A stretch of DNA of 64,000 nt from Acidimicrobiaceae bacterium. Its GTDB lineage: Bacteria; Actinomycetota; Acidimicrobiia; Acidimicrobiales; Aldehydirespiratoraceae. The notes under the pieces were generated by a model. That model worked only from the letters and a program-made list of their open reading frames with translations. It had not been told where the DNA came from and searched no databases. Both the position numbers and the translations under genes were made by a program. This document shows, piece after piece, positions 44,447 to 51,787 of the stretch (position 1 is its first letter; every line of letters begins with the position of its first letter). The DNA is taken from positions 456 to 64,455 of the forward strand of contig VYCW01000041.1 of NCBI GenBank assembly GCA_009843735.1, given 5' to 3'.

Positions 44447-45034
44447 TCACAGCGCCAGCAGGCTCGCGGCCGCCGCGCAGCCGAGCCCGGCCGCGGCTCC
44501 CGCTCCCAGGTGGCGGGCCCGGTCGGCGTGGAGGTCGAGACGGCGGTGCAGCCGTCGCAGATCGTCGGTGGTGCGCACGCCGCTGCTCAGAGCCATGCTC
44601 CCGGCCCGGGCCACCCCGAACGCGGCTCCGATCAGCAGGCCCGCGGTGGTGTCGCCCGCCAGCAGCGCGGCCAGCATGAACAGCGGCACCAGCGCGGTGT
44701 TGACCACCGTTGCCACCGCGGCGCCGAGTTGCAGGCCGAAACCGGCCCCGTAGACCCACGGCCGGTAGGCGACGAGCCAGTCCTCGTTGACCTGACGGCG
44801 GCCCGGCAAACGTCGACCCGACATATCCCAGACCGCGGCCACCGCGCACGCCCCGGCCAGAACAACAAGCCGAGCGCCGTCGCTGAGGGAGCCAGCCAGA
44901 GACTGCCCGGCAGCGCCCAGCGCGACGCCGACGACCGCTCCCCCGACCACCGCTCCGAGAGACAGCCAACCCACCGTCAGCCACCATCGGTTGCCCCGGG
45001 CCCGCTCACCGAGCGGGCTGATGCTCGTCAGCAT
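44447..45034 (-). CDS. Membrane protein of the Mau-like operon
   Basis: 195 residues with about five hydrophobic segments (near 18-42, 51-69, 92-112, 116-138 and 175-195). The central loop has GRRLPGRRQVNEDWLVAYRPWVYG. No cysteine pair is present within the membrane, so it is not an obvious CcdA/DsbD electron carrier. ATG 45034 is preferred over the in-frame TTG at 45040 because GAGG lies eight bases upstream. Its position after the TlpA-like gene suggests a role in export, folding or assembly of the cysteine-rich protein, by context only. Confidence 0.65.
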   Translation of the reverse strand: MLTSISPLGERARGNRWWLTVGWLSLGAVVGGAVVGVALGAAGQSLAGSLSDGARLVVLAGACAVAAVWDMSGRRLPGRRQVNEDWLVAYRPWVYGAGFGLQLGAAVATVVNTALVPLFMLAALLAGDTTAGLLIGAAFGVARAGSMALSSGVRTTDDLRRLHRRLDLHADRARHLGAGAAAGLGCAAAASLLAL

Positions 45035-45114
45035 CGACAATCCTCAAGGCGACCATGCCGACCGCGCCCCGGCAGCCAGCGCCGCCATCGCTCCGATGGC
45101 CGCAACCGCAGTCA

Positions 45115-45903
45115 TCACTCGACCCGGCGGTCGCTCGAGTCGGCGCCGTTGCCGTGAACCGGAGCGGATCCTCCGGGGTAGAGACTCGGATGGCCAGGGC
45201 CCACGCCGGCAGATCGGAGAGCGTCGTCGGCCCGCCGGGCCCGGCTCCGGCCGGAGCGGCCCGCCGGCGGCCTCACCCGCCCCCGGGTGCTGCGGGCCAG
45301 ATCGGCGTCGTCCAGTGCCTCCTGCAACAGCTCGCGCAGTTGCTCCCAGCCCAGGGCGCTGCCCGCTCCGACGATCCGTCCGTCGACACCGTCGACAAGC
45401 GCGAAGTACGGCGAGCCCGGAACGTCGTAGTCCTGCCACGCGGCCGACGACAGCACGGCCTTCACGCCGGGCGGGACCAGCTCCGCCAGCGCTGACTCCG
45501 AGTCGTGGGCGGGGTCCTGGCCGACGATCACCAGGCGGGTGCCGTCCCCGGGCAGGTCGACTCCCGGCTCGGCGAACGCCTCCCAGAATCGCTTGCAGGT
45601 GCGGCACCCCGACGACAGGAACGCCAGCAGGGTGTGGTGCGGCACGCCGGTGACCGCAACCTTGGTGGGACCGCCCGCCGGCACGGTGCCGGCAATGTCG
45701 CGGGCCGTCTGATGCCCGCCTGGAGCCGCTTCGGTGGCGCGGTCCGGGACCGAGCCGGGCGGCAGATCGGATGCCTGGTCGTCGAGGCTGATCCCGGCCC
45801 GGTCGAGGGCCCGCAGGATCTCAGCGTGGGTCCTGAGCAGCCCGAACACGATCAGGGCGAGCACACCGACCGCGACGGCCAGCAGAACGACCACCACCGT
45901 CAT
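45115..45903 (-). CDS. MauD/TlpA-like membrane-anchored thioredoxin-fold protein
   Basis: 262 residues. An N-terminal membrane anchor (about 2-22) is followed by an extracytoplasmic thioredoxin-like domain with active-site SSGCRTCKRFW (CxxC near residue 100) and the cis-Pro strand DVPGSPYFALVDG. MauD-family proteins handle disulfides during maturation of the cysteine-rich methylamine dehydrogenase light chain; the gene upstream encodes just such a protein. The C-terminal 60 residues are Arg/Pro/Gly-rich and look unstructured. The start ATG overlaps the previous stop (ATGA). Confidence 0.85.
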   Translation of the reverse strand: MTVVVVLLAVAVGVLALIVFGLLRTHAEILRALDRAGISLDDQASDLPPGSVPDRATEAAPGGHQTARDIAGTVPAGGPTKVAVTGVPHHTLLAFLSSGCRTCKRFWEAFAEPGVDLPGDGTRLVIVGQDPAHDSESALAELVPPGVKAVLSSAAWQDYDVPGSPYFALVDGVDGRIVGAGSALGWEQLRELLQEALDDADLARSTRGRVRPPAGRSGRSRARRADDALRSAGVGPGHPSLYPGGSAPVHGNGADSSDRRVE

Positions 45904-47162
45904 CGGGCGACCGTCGGGTTGTCGGGCGTCGGAGCATCCTGCGGTGGCGTCTCCTGCGGTGGCGTCTCCTGCGGCGGGGTCTCCTGCAGCGGGGTCTCCG
46001 GCTCCTTCGGCGAGGGGTCCACGGTCCGGAGGTGGTAGCGGTGAAGCAGCAACGCGACGTCGGCGCGGCTGGCCGGCAGGTCAGCTCCGAAGCGGCCGAG
46101 GTCGGTCCACCAGACGATGTCCTTCTCGAGCCCCCAGGCCAGCGCGCCGCGGAACCACGCGTCCACACCCACATCGGAGAAGGCGATCCGGGCCTCAGCC
46201 CCGGGCTTACCAGCCAAGGCATGCAGGAACACGATCGATTGCGCCCGGCTCACATTGCTCAAGGGATCGAACTTGCGGGGCCCACGTCCGGCGGTGATCC
46301 CGTTCTGCACCATCCACGCCACCGCGTCGGCGTAGTACGCACCCGGGTCCACATCGTCGAATCCGTCGCTGTGCAGCGCAGGAGGCTTGCCCTCGTAGAG
46401 CCAGAGGAAGGTGGCGAATTGGGCCCGAGTCACCAGCTCGTCGGGACCGAACAGGTCGTCGGTGAAGCCGGCCGCAATGCCCTCGCTCGCCATCCACTCG
46501 ACAGCGCTGGCGTAGAGCGCCTTGGGGGGAATGTCGGTGAAGCCGTCGTGCAGGCAGGGTCGGTCGTGCCAGCGAGTGCTCTGGCTGTACAGCACCGGGG
46601 AGCTCGCGCAGGCCGGGTCCCACTTCCACGGGGGCACACAGGTGACGATGCGGCAATGGAGCGGACCCACACAAAGGTCCTGGTTGCACTGGCCGTAGCG
46701 GAAGCGGGTGCACTCCGACTTGCGGGTGTCGCAGCCGCCGTGGCACTTGCACACCGCCGATGTGCACGACCGGGCGCAGAGGCCGCCCGAGGAGCACCGG
46801 CAGCCCTCGTCGCAGGTGAAGTTGCAGTCGAGGTAGTAGCGGGGCTGGGGGCCGTTCAGGTCACAGAATCCCGAGCCGTCGGCCCTCCACCAGCCGGCGA
46901 CGATGGTCCCCGGCGGGCAGAGGTTCTCGCCGGTGATCTTGCAGCAAAACTCGCTCCAGTTGTCGCAGCACAGCGCTCCGGGACGGCACTCCCAGCCCTT
47001 GCACTGGATGATGGCGGCCTCGGCGGTGGTGGGCCGGATGGCGTAAGCGACCGGAGCGACCGCGACCGCGGTGGCGGCCATGGCCGACTTGCGCAGAAAG
47101 CCCCGGCGCCCGGCCCGGCGGTCCACCACCCGCGAGACCCGCTCGACCAGCGTGCGGCTCAC
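45900..47162 (-). CDS. Tat-exported MauA-like cysteine-rich protein with three SLH domains
   Basis: 420 residues. A twin-arginine signal (RRGFLRKSAMAATAVAVAP, from residue 19) precedes a segment (54-203) with 24 cysteines. Around C82, CPPGTIVAGWWRADGSGFC resembles the part of methylamine dehydrogenase light chain (MauA) that holds the first tryptophan of the TTQ cofactor; W91/W92 and W179/W181 are candidate partners, but no heavy chain is encoded. Three SLH domains follow (about 208-258, 268-318, 328-378), which should tether it to cell-wall polymer, then the QETPP tail. GTG 47162 overlaps the MauE-like stop, with GGGAG upstream. A wall-bound redox or disulfide-rich structural protein are both possible. 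Confidence 0.78.
   Translation of the reverse strand: MSRTLVERVSRVVDRRAGRRGFLRKSAMAATAVAVAPVAYAIRPTTAEAAIIQCKGWECRPGALCCDNWSEFCCKITGENLCPPGTIVAGWWRADGSGFCDLNGPQPRYYLDCNFTCDEGCRCSSGGLCARSCTSAVCKCHGGCDTRKSECTRFRYGQCNQDLCVGPLHCRIVTCVPPWKWDPACASSPVLYSQSTRWHDRPCLHDGFTDIPPKALYASAVEWMASEGIAAGFTDDLFGPDELVTRAQFATFLWLYEGKPPALHSDGFDDVDPGAYYADAVAWMVQNGITAGRGPRKFDPLSNVSRAQSIVFLHALAGKPGAEARIAFSDVGVDAWFRGALAWGLEKDIVWWTDLGRFGADLPASRADVALLLHRYHLRTVDPSPKEPETPLQETPPQETPPQETPPQDAPTPDNPTVAR
45937..45996. repeat. Four 15-bp tandem repeats encoding a Gln-Glu-Thr-Pro-Pro tail
   Basis: Units at 45937, 45952, 45967 and 45982 (consensus TCCTGCGGTGGCGTC on the plus strand) encode repeated QETPP in the C-terminal tail of the SLH protein. 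Repeat number is likely to vary between strains; a flexible, wall-spanning tail is the probable result. Confidence 0.85.
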
Positions 47163-47755
47163 GGTCTCCCGCTCCCGTTGTGAGACGCCGCCCCGACGGT
47201 GGTCGGCGGGGGCAGGGAGCGGAACAGGCCCCCCGCACCGGGGCCGGACGACCGGGCGGCCAGCGCCTCGGGCAGGGCTGTGAACGACACCAGGACGAGT
47301 CCGGCCAGCAGCACGATCACCACGGCCAACGCGACGCCGGTGGCGGGGCTCTCCCCCGCCGCCTGCACCAGCGCCGGAACGGGCGGGGAGGCTGAGCCGG
47401 CGGCGATGAACGACATCGCAGAAAGCGTCAGGTTGCCTGCGACATGGATCAGCGACGGCGGGGCGTCGAGGCGGCCGAAGCACCCGCAGGAGTCGGCGCC
47501 CGCGAGGACAGCTCGCAACACGATCAGGGCGAACGCCCCGTACAGCAGCCCCACGGTCCAGACCGCCAGGCCACCGGCGATCAGAGCGGCTGTCCCCGCG
47601 GCAGCCTCCACCGCGCCGATGAGCCGCACCACGGCGGGCCGGGTCCTCAAGCCGACCAGTCCGGAGAAGCCGTCCGCGGGACGGATCAGCTTGGCCGCGC
47701 CGGCGACCACCAGCAGCAGCGCGGCCGACGCGTGGAGCGCGGACACGACAGACAC
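47159..47755 (-). CDS. MauE/DoxX-like membrane protein
   Basis: 198 residues with four or five membrane segments (about 3-20, 42-60, 63-85, 100-118, 135-157). The motif GADSCGCFGRLD (about residue 87-98) is typical of MauE, which with MauD is needed to make disulfides in methylamine dehydrogenase light chain. GTG 47755 is used as start; the open frame continues upstream into the dioxygenase gene without conservation. Overlaps the MauA-like gene by four bases, so it is co-translated with its presumed substrate. Confidence 0.85.
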   Translation of the reverse strand: MSVVSALHASAALLLVVAGAAKLIRPADGFSGLVGLRTRPAVVRLIGAVEAAAGTAALIAGGLAVWTVGLLYGAFALIVLRAVLAGADSCGCFGRLDAPPSLIHVAGNLTLSAMSFIAAGSASPPVPALVQAAGESPATGVALAVVIVLLAGLVLVSFTALPEALAARSSGPGAGGLFRSLPPPTTVGAASHNGSGRP

Positions 47756-47819
47756 AAGCGGCGATGCTAACGGCCCCGACCCGCACGGGACCAGCCGTCG
47801 AACCGGCTGAACTGCCGCG

Positions 47820-48659
47820 CTATATGCCGGGGGTCCGGTAGCCGTCGGACCGCCACAGGATCGGGAAGTGGTTCTCGTCCATCTCGTCGTCGGTGAGCCT
47901 CGCGTAGCGGGAGTAGATCGGCCCGTTGCCCTCACCAAAGCCGGCCCGGTCGAAGCGGGCCTCGCTGCTGGCGCAATGCAGCACGAGGGACCGGCGGTGC
48001 CGGCCGGAGCGGTTGGGGCCCGAGCCGTGCCACGCCCACCCGTGGTGGAACGCCCCGCCGCCCGCGCCCACCTCCACCGCCGCGATGTCGAGCTCGACAC
48101 CCAGACTCTGCGCCGCGGCCTCCACGGGGGCCCGGAAGTCGTCGGGGGCGTGGAACTGGCCCATCACATCGGCGCCGGCGGGCCAGCGGTGCGATCCCCT
48201 GGCCAGTTCCATGGTTCCGCCGGCCGCGGTGGTGTCATCGAGGGCGATCCAACACGAGAACATCTCCGTGGGCGTGTACCAGGCCAGGTAGGCGTTGTCG
48301 CGGTGGAATCCCAGCGAGCGGGCGCCGGGCGGCTTCCAGATCACGTTGTCCTGGGCGATCCGGGCGCCTGGCCAGCCGGCCAGCCGGGCCACGGCCTCGC
48401 CGAGGCGAACGTCGAGCACCACCGATGCGATCAGCCGGTCGGCCTTCCAGCCGTTGCAGATCTGGCGGGCGAGAGTCGGATCGCTGGTGCCCTCCTGCCA
48501 GTTGACCTCGTCGGGAGCGGTGCCGGTTTCGAAGTCGCCCCGGAACAGCCGTTCGAACCGTTCCTTCAGCGGATCGATCAGCTCGGTATCGATCAGCGAA
48601 TCGACCGTGACGAAGCCGTCGGCCTGGAAGGCGGCCACATCGGTACCGGAGAGCATCAT
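47820..48659 (-). CDS. Phytanoyl-CoA dioxygenase family Fe(II)/2-oxoglutarate oxygenase
   Basis: 279 residues. Facial-triad residues are visible: HxD in GFHRDNAYLAW and the distal His in HHGWAWHGSGPNRSGRHRRSL (with Arg for 2-oxoglutarate). Family members hydroxylate fatty acyl-CoAs or natural products and can halogenate or modify peptides. It is divergent from the RiPP precursor (83 bases between starts) and 64 bases upstream of the MauE-like gene, so it might belong to either neighbour. Start: TTG 48665 and ATGs 48659/48656 are in frame; ATG 48659 is reported, but the ribosome site is ambiguous. Confidence 0.88.
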   Translation of the reverse strand: MMLSGTDVAAFQADGFVTVDSLIDTELIDPLKERFERLFRGDFETGTAPDEVNWQEGTSDPTLARQICNGWKADRLIASVVLDVRLGEAVARLAGWPGARIAQDNVIWKPPGARSLGFHRDNAYLAWYTPTEMFSCWIALDDTTAAGGTMELARGSHRWPAGADVMGQFHAPDDFRAPVEAAAQSLGVELDIAAVEVGAGGGAFHHGWAWHGSGPNRSGRHRRSLVLHCASSEARFDRAGFGEGNGPIYSRYARLTDDEMDENHFPILWRSDGYRTPGI

Positions 48660-48694
48660 CTCCAAGCTAGAGGCCGAGGACCCCGGTCGGCGAC

Positions 48695-48700
48695 TAGGCT
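48695..48700 (+). promoter_or_regulatory. Possible -10 element for the RiPP precursor
   Basis: TAGGCT (TANNNT) lies 42 bases before the precursor ATG, giving a predicted start of transcription near 48706. An 18-codon open frame starting ATG 48705 would then be leaderless and would end inside the precursor gene. Weak evidence, no -35 box. Confidence 0.35.
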
Positions 48701-48742
48701 GATCATGTCTGATTCGTTCGCAGAAGAAGGAGAGGGTGAATT

Positions 48743-49018
48743 ATGGCAACTAGGACGATGAGCGAGATGAAGGCCCACATCACGGCCAAGGCCGTGGCGG
48801 ACGAGAGCTTTCGGGAGAACCTGATCGCCGACCCCAGGGCCGTGATCTCGGCCGAACTCGGCATCTCCATCCCGGAGGCCTTCAACATTCAGGTGCACGA
48901 GGACAACGACACCACCGCGCACTTGACCCTGCCGCCATCCGACCGGCTCACCGAGGCAGAGCTGGAGCGGGCTGCCGGCGGTGTCGATGTCAACTGGGAC
49001 ACCGTCAACATCTCATGA
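48743..49018 (+). CDS. NHLP-type RiPP precursor peptide
   Basis: 91 residues. The first 78 resemble nitrile-hydratase-alpha-like leader peptides: AKAVADESFRENLIADPRAV and AELGISIPEAFNIQVHEDND, then LTLPPSDRLTEAELERAAGG. The Gly-Gly at 79-80 is the expected cleavage site of the C39 peptidase encoded nearby. Only 11 residues follow (VDVNWDTVNIS), a very short core with Asp, Asn, Trp, Thr and Ser but no Cys, so it is not a lanthipeptide or Cys-derived azole. A strong ribosome site (AAGGAGAGG) precedes ATG 48743. The gene's stop overlaps that of the FAD oxidase on the other strand by six bases. Confidence 0.92.
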   Translation: MATRTMSEMKAHITAKAVADESFRENLIADPRAVISAELGISIPEAFNIQVHEDNDTTAHLTLPPSDRLTEAELERAAGGVDVNWDTVNIS

Positions 49019-50401
49019 CAGGGGCATCCCGCCGGGGTTGAGGATCCCGCGGGGGTCGAACTCCCGCTTCCATTCCACCATCCGCGGCCACCGGTCCCCG
49101 TAGTGGTCCTGCCATCGGGGGCGGTCGAAGTCCAGCCAGCCGGAGAGGTAGCGCTTGCCTCCGGCCGCGATGATGCGGCGGCTCTCGGCGGCCAGTACGG
49201 GCAGCACCTCATCGAGTTCTTCCGGCGGCGTCTCGATCAGGATGCCGTAGCCCATGATCATCTCGCCGGGCGGGTGCATGAATAGGGGGGACGTGAAGTG
49301 CTCGCAGAGGAAGGGGCCCAGCATTATCCGCGCCGTTCGCGCCACCGGGGCGGGAAGCTGGTCGGCCATCTCGGTGATGAAGCTCGGAAAGGCGCCCCAC
49401 GGCAGCACGCCCTCGGTGCACGGATGAGCCTGGCTCCAGTCGTCGAACCAGTTGATCCCGCCGGAGCCGGTCCCGGTGCCTGAGCCCAGCTGGGCCTCGT
49501 CGCCGAGCCGGCCGTACGACATGGAGCTGTTCTCGGCGCGGGTGACGAACGGCAGCGTGGAATAGTCCCGGAAGCCCGACAGCCGGGTGAAGCTGAGATC
49601 ATCGAGCAACTCGTCCTGGTCGGGCGGGACGTCGTCCCATTCCACTCCCAGGTAGACGGCAAAGACCCGGTAGGCGAACAGCTCGCCGGACAACACCTGC
49701 CACGGATCGCGGGCAACCGGCAGGCACCAGCCGTCGATGTACTGGAAGCGCTCGGTTCCGGAGATCAGCTCCAGGTCTCGCATCAGCACACGGATGTCCT
49801 CGTAGAGGAGGCTGTAGGTTCGCACCCTGGGCAACACTCTGCGCAATCGCATGCGGGCCTCGACGATGGCTCCGAACTGCCCCAGCCCGCAGCGGACGCA
49901 ATCGAACAGGCTGGCATGGCTCTCCGGCGAGCACCGCACGAGGCGGCCGTCGCCGGTCACAACCTCCAGTTCGGTCACGTTGTCGGTCTGAAGACCGTAG
50001 CGGTGGGAGGTGATGCTCAGGCCGGCCGTCGACAGGGTGCCGCCCACCGTCACACTCAGGTGGGTGGTGAGTGCCGGAGGTAGGAAGCCCTCGGCGTAGA
50101 CGCGGTGCACCAAGTCACGCCATCGCACACCGCCCTGCACGCGAATCTCGTCGCCCTCGATGTCGCCGATCCGGTCGAGTCCCTTCATGTCGACCAGAAC
50201 GCCGCCGTCGCTCAGAGACTGACCGCTCTGTGAATGGCCGCCGCCCCGGAAGGTCACCGGCATGCCTTCCCGGCTGCAGGCGCGGATGATCTCCGCCACG
50301 TCCTGCACCGAATGGGGGCGGGCGACGGCGCGGGGCCTCTTCATGAAGACCCGGCCAAAATCGCGGCTGGCCTCCTCCAGAGCCTCCTCGCCGGTCTCCA
50401 T
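49013..50401 (-). CDS. FAD-linked oxidase, cytokinin-dehydrogenase/BBE-like
   Basis: 462 residues. The PCMH-type FAD domain has VTFRGGGHSQSGQSLSDGGVLVDM, where His56 is placed for covalent 8-alpha FAD linkage, and CGLGQFGAIVEARMRLRR, as in cytokinin dehydrogenases; the C-terminus REFDPRGILNPG closes the substrate cap. Such flavoenzymes oxidise amines, alcohols or C-C bonds of small molecules or peptides. In a RiPP locus it is a likely tailoring oxidase of the precursor. ATG 50401 is chosen; sequence upstream is in the neighbouring gene. No signal peptide. Confidence 0.88.
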   Translation of the reverse strand: METGEEALEEASRDFGRVFMKRPRAVARPHSVQDVAEIIRACSREGMPVTFRGGGHSQSGQSLSDGGVLVDMKGLDRIGDIEGDEIRVQGGVRWRDLVHRVYAEGFLPPALTTHLSVTVGGTLSTAGLSITSHRYGLQTDNVTELEVVTGDGRLVRCSPESHASLFDCVRCGLGQFGAIVEARMRLRRVLPRVRTYSLLYEDIRVLMRDLELISGTERFQYIDGWCLPVARDPWQVLSGELFAYRVFAVYLGVEWDDVPPDQDELLDDLSFTRLSGFRDYSTLPFVTRAENSSMSYGRLGDEAQLGSGTGTGSGGINWFDDWSQAHPCTEGVLPWGAFPSFITEMADQLPAPVARTARIMLGPFLCEHFTSPLFMHPPGEMIMGYGILIETPPEELDEVLPVLAAESRRIIAAGGKRYLSGWLDFDRPRWQDHYGDRWPRMVEWKREFDPRGILNPGGMPLS

Positions 50402-50411
50402 ACCGAGTCGA

Positions 50412-51467
50412 TCAGTGCTTTCCACTCGACGTTCGCTGCACGTCCATGGCGGCATACCCCTTGACGCCGATTGCGCCCCCGTCGATGACCAGCTTGATGT
50501 GGTTGACGACCTGGCGGACCCGGTACACGGCATCGGCGCCGAAGAAGGTCTCGATGCGGGGCCACTCGCCCAGTGCTCCAGCCTTGGCCTGAAGGCACCA
50601 CCGCTTCGAGATCAGCCGCTCCATGAGCGTCCGCCACCCGACGGGGTCGGTCCGGTGCAGCTCGCCGGGGCGGAACAGTTCCAGGCCGAGGCGCGGAGAC
50701 ACGCCCTGGGAGGTCAGGTCGATGCTGAGGCCCGTTCGTGGCCTGACCAGCCCCTCCAGGTCCGACAGCGCGGAGGCCGCCAGCGACGGATCCCCGCACC
50801 ACCGGAGTCGCTCCAGGACCCCGGCGATGTCGGCCTGGCCGATCCCGTGGACTATCAGCCGGACCGCCCGCAGCGCCCTTGATGGCATCACACCGGCCTG
50901 CAGGACCAGCCCGGAGCCCTCGACAGCCGCGCACACCCGTTCGACCTGGCGGGCGTCAACCGCGCCCGGTTCCCAGCCGGCCGCCGACTCCAGCGCGGCC
51001 ACAAGCGCGGCCGGGTCGTCATGGAGCATCGCCCCCTGCCGGTCGGCGGTGCCCGAGGTCACTATGAAGACGCCCGGCGAGCCGTGCTCTCCGGGCGGAT
51101 GCGCAGCCAGGTCGTATTCCAGAATCACTCCCGCTCCGGTCCGGGAGAGCAACGAATGCGGGTCGCGGCCGTGCTTCCTCAGGAAGCGCCCCAGGTCCGG
51201 CCCCGCCAGCCCCGCCGCGACCTCGTCCGCCTGCCGCTCGTAGAAGGCGGCCAGTCTGGAGCCGGGCACCAGCAGCACCGAGAAGTCCGCGGCGGGTCTC
51301 GGATCGCACAGATCCATCTCGAAGCCGAAGCGGGTGTCGATGGCGTAGAAAGGCAGGCGCTTCGCCAGGGCCTGGACCCTCTCCCAGCCGGAGCCGTCGA
51401 TCAGCGGGTCCGGCAGCAGGACCCGCATCTCCTCCAGCAGGTCGCCGAGCGAGGAGTACGCCCCCAT
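50412..51467 (-). CDS. Unrecognised 351-residue protein in the RiPP locus
   Basis: 351 residues, soluble, no signal or membrane segment, and not matched to a family by eye. Features: SRTGAGVILEYDL (about 108-120), a central GLSIDLTSQGVSPRLGLELF (about 245-264), and a C-terminal VRQVVNHIKLVIDGGAIGVKGYAAM, with H-x-K-L-V and K-x-Y spacing that recalls C-terminal strands of some peptide-modifying enzymes. It is ten bases upstream of the FAD oxidase and transcribed with it. Position between precursor and exporters makes it a candidate modification or leader-recognition enzyme; function is unknown. Confidence 0.75.
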   Translation of the reverse strand: MGAYSSLGDLLEEMRVLLPDPLIDGSGWERVQALAKRLPFYAIDTRFGFEMDLCDPRPAADFSVLLVPGSRLAAFYERQADEVAAGLAGPDLGRFLRKHGRDPHSLLSRTGAGVILEYDLAAHPPGEHGSPGVFIVTSGTADRQGAMLHDDPAALVAALESAAGWEPGAVDARQVERVCAAVEGSGLVLQAGVMPSRALRAVRLIVHGIGQADIAGVLERLRWCGDPSLAASALSDLEGLVRPRTGLSIDLTSQGVSPRLGLELFRPGELHRTDPVGWRTLMERLISKRWCLQAKAGALGEWPRIETFFGADAVYRVRQVVNHIKLVIDGGAIGVKGYAAMDVQRTSSGKH

Positions 51468-51547
51468 TCACCGTCAGCGCCCGAGGCTTCGAGTCCCCGA
51501 TGAAGGCTCGACCCCGGCATTAGATCCCACACATCGACAGTACCAAC

Positions 51548-51787
51548 ATGCAGAAAATCTCACAGCAACCCCCTGCAAGTGTCATCATGGGCTCGTTGTT
51601 CCGTGACCGAATGTTCCGCGAGCGCGCGCTGCAGCGCCGGGCCCGACAGGAGCCGCTGGACGACCGGCTACAGGTCAGCGCGCCCCATGAATGGCTGATC
51701 GTCGCCGGACTTGTGGCGATGCTCCTAGTGCTGGCGGCCTTCGCCGTGTTCGGGGGCATGGATCTGCCGCAGCCCGCGAGCGGCTGA
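51548..51787 (+). CDS. Truncated NHLM secretion (HlyD-type) protein
   Basis: 79 residues. Sequence about 18-62 (LFRDRMFRERALQRRARQEP, then APHEWLIVAGLVAMLLVLAAF) matches the cytoplasmic start and membrane segment of NHLM bacteriocin-system secretion proteins, which are normally 300-400 residues and extend into a periplasmic hairpin. Here the frame ends nine residues after the membrane segment, and the TGATG with the exporter gene leaves no room for the rest. The stop is translationally coupled to the next gene, implying a retained function. Alternatively a decayed gene. ATG 51548; ATG 51587 is an alternative start. Confidence 0.75.
   Translation: MQKISQQPPASVIMGSLFRDRMFRERALQRRARQEPLDDRLQVSAPHEWLIVAGLVAMLLVLAAFAVFGGMDLPQPASG

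Noticed and set aside
45937-45996. CRISPR-like array
   Set aside because: Units are 15 bp, contiguous without spacers, in frame and encode QETPP; this is a coding tandem repeat.
47159-48100. Extending the MauE-like protein upstream to 48100
   Set aside because: The extra residues are Arg/Thr-rich and antisense-free of motifs, and overlap the dioxygenase gene; conservation starts at GTG 47755.
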